From an uncultured Acidimicrobiales bacterium (GTDB lineage Bacteria > Actinomycetota > Acidimicrobiia > Acidimicrobiales > UBA10347): DNA of 33,979 nt. A program made the position numbers and the translations under genes. Where the stretch lies: positions 1 through 33,979 of the forward strand of contig CALDYC010000047.1 of NCBI GenBank assembly GCA_937941245.1. The letters are read 5' to 3'. The notes beneath the pieces were generated by a model. It had not been told where the DNA came from. It saw nothing but the letters and a program-made list of their open reading frames with translations, and made no database searches. Below are positions 33,493 through 33,979 of the stretch, in pieces. Each line of letters starts with the position of its first letter. The first letter of the stretch is position 1.

Positions 33493-33979
33493 TGAGACTG
33501 CTGCTAATCGGATCTGGTGCACGCGAGCACGCGATCGCTATAGCGATCGAGAACAGCCCCGGGAACCACACGCTGCTGGTCGCGCCGGGAAATGCCGGAA
33601 CCGCCGTCCACAACGTCGTGCTTGACACCTCGGACCACCGGGCTGTCGCTGGCTTTTGTGCCGAAGCCGACATCGACATGGTGATCGTTGGGCCAGAGGT
33701 CCCTCTCGTAGCAGGGCTCGCCGATGACCTCCGCGCCGCGGGCGTGGCGTGCTTCGGGCCAGACCGAGCTGCAGCGCGTCTTGAGGGTTCGAAGTCATTC
33801 GCACGCGACTTTGCCGTTCGCCACAACATTGCTGGACCGCGAACTGCGACATTCACTGATGCTGACCGGGCCCTTGAGTGGATTCGCGATTTCGGACAAC
33901 CAGTGGTCGTCAAAGCCGACGGCCTCGCTGCCGGCAAGGGTGTGATCATTCCGAGCTCGCATCACGAAACTGAGCAAGC
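33492..33979 (+). CDS. purD: Phosphoribosylamine-glycine ligase (partial, 3' end outside window)
   Basis: The frame starting at the ATG that overlaps the purF stop runs open to the window end, 162 codons. It begins MRLLLIGSGAREHAIA, the PurD N-terminal signature, and continues with APGNAGT, IVGPEVPLVAGLADDLRAAGVACFGP, KSFARDF and VVKADGLAAGKGV, the start of the ATP-grasp domain. PurD adds glycine to phosphoribosylamine, the step after PurF. The C-terminal two thirds lie beyond the window. Confidence 0.95.
   Translation, partial: MRLLLIGSGAREHAIAIAIENSPGNHTLLVAPGNAGTAVHNVVLDTSDHRAVAGFCAEADIDMVIVGPEVPLVAGLADDLRAAGVACFGPDRAAARLEGSKSFARDFAVRHNIAGPRTATFTDADRALEWIRDFGQPVVVKADGLAAGKGVIIPSSHHETEQ

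Overview
The window is about 34 kb of moderately GC-rich, densely packed bacterial DNA. I infer an actinobacterium, perhaps a marine Acidimicrobiia-like lineage. The grounds are many GTG starts, -10 boxes of TAGNNT type placed so that transcripts begin at or near the start codon, a 4Fe-4S type PurF, a long-form PurC and an MscL/HtpX complement typical of that phylum. No rRNA, phage, insertion sequence or CRISPR array is visible. The taxonomic placement is inference only.

Region 1 (1-5484) is the 3' end of one complex I (nuo) cluster: an 18-residue tail of an upstream gene (probably nuoJ), then nuoK, nuoL, nuoM and nuoN, mostly with overlapping stop/start codons. Region 2 (5579-6616) is a MidA/NDUFAF7-type SAM-dependent methyltransferase, a family known as a complex I assembly factor. 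Region 3 (6755-17803) is a second, separate nuo cluster in the order A-B-C-D-H-I-J-K-L-M-N. It has no nuoE, nuoF or nuoG: nuoD and nuoH overlap by one base. Its NuoB, NuoD and NuoH also carry substitutions at positions that in characterised complex I line the quinone site (NuoD Tyr to Trp105 and Asp to Gln157; NuoH Arg to Gln213 and Glu to Val220; NuoB Arg to Pro59), while all iron-sulfur ligands are kept. This divergent 11-subunit complex, beside a second nuo set and a methyltransferase of the assembly-factor family, is the most interesting system here.

Region 4 (17827-24823) holds housekeeping and accessory genes: mscL; acs for acetyl-CoA synthetase; a HAD phosphatase resembling the 3'-phosphatase domain of T4 polynucleotide kinase, which appears to start at CTG overlapping the acs stop; htpX; yajQ; tRNA-Tyr with a strong terminator; an M20 amidohydrolase behind a GNAT acetyltransferase; and tRNA-Thr and tRNA-Met.

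Region 5 (24978-33979) is an ECF-like sigma factor followed by purine biosynthesis genes: purL-purQ, purE-purK and purC-purF-purD (purD cut by the window end). Each of the three pur units and the sigma gene starts with GTG exactly six bases after a TAG/CAG-type -10 box, which predicts leaderless transcripts. PurL carries two PurS-like halves at its N-terminus, so no separate purS is needed, yet its glutaminase PurQ is separate.
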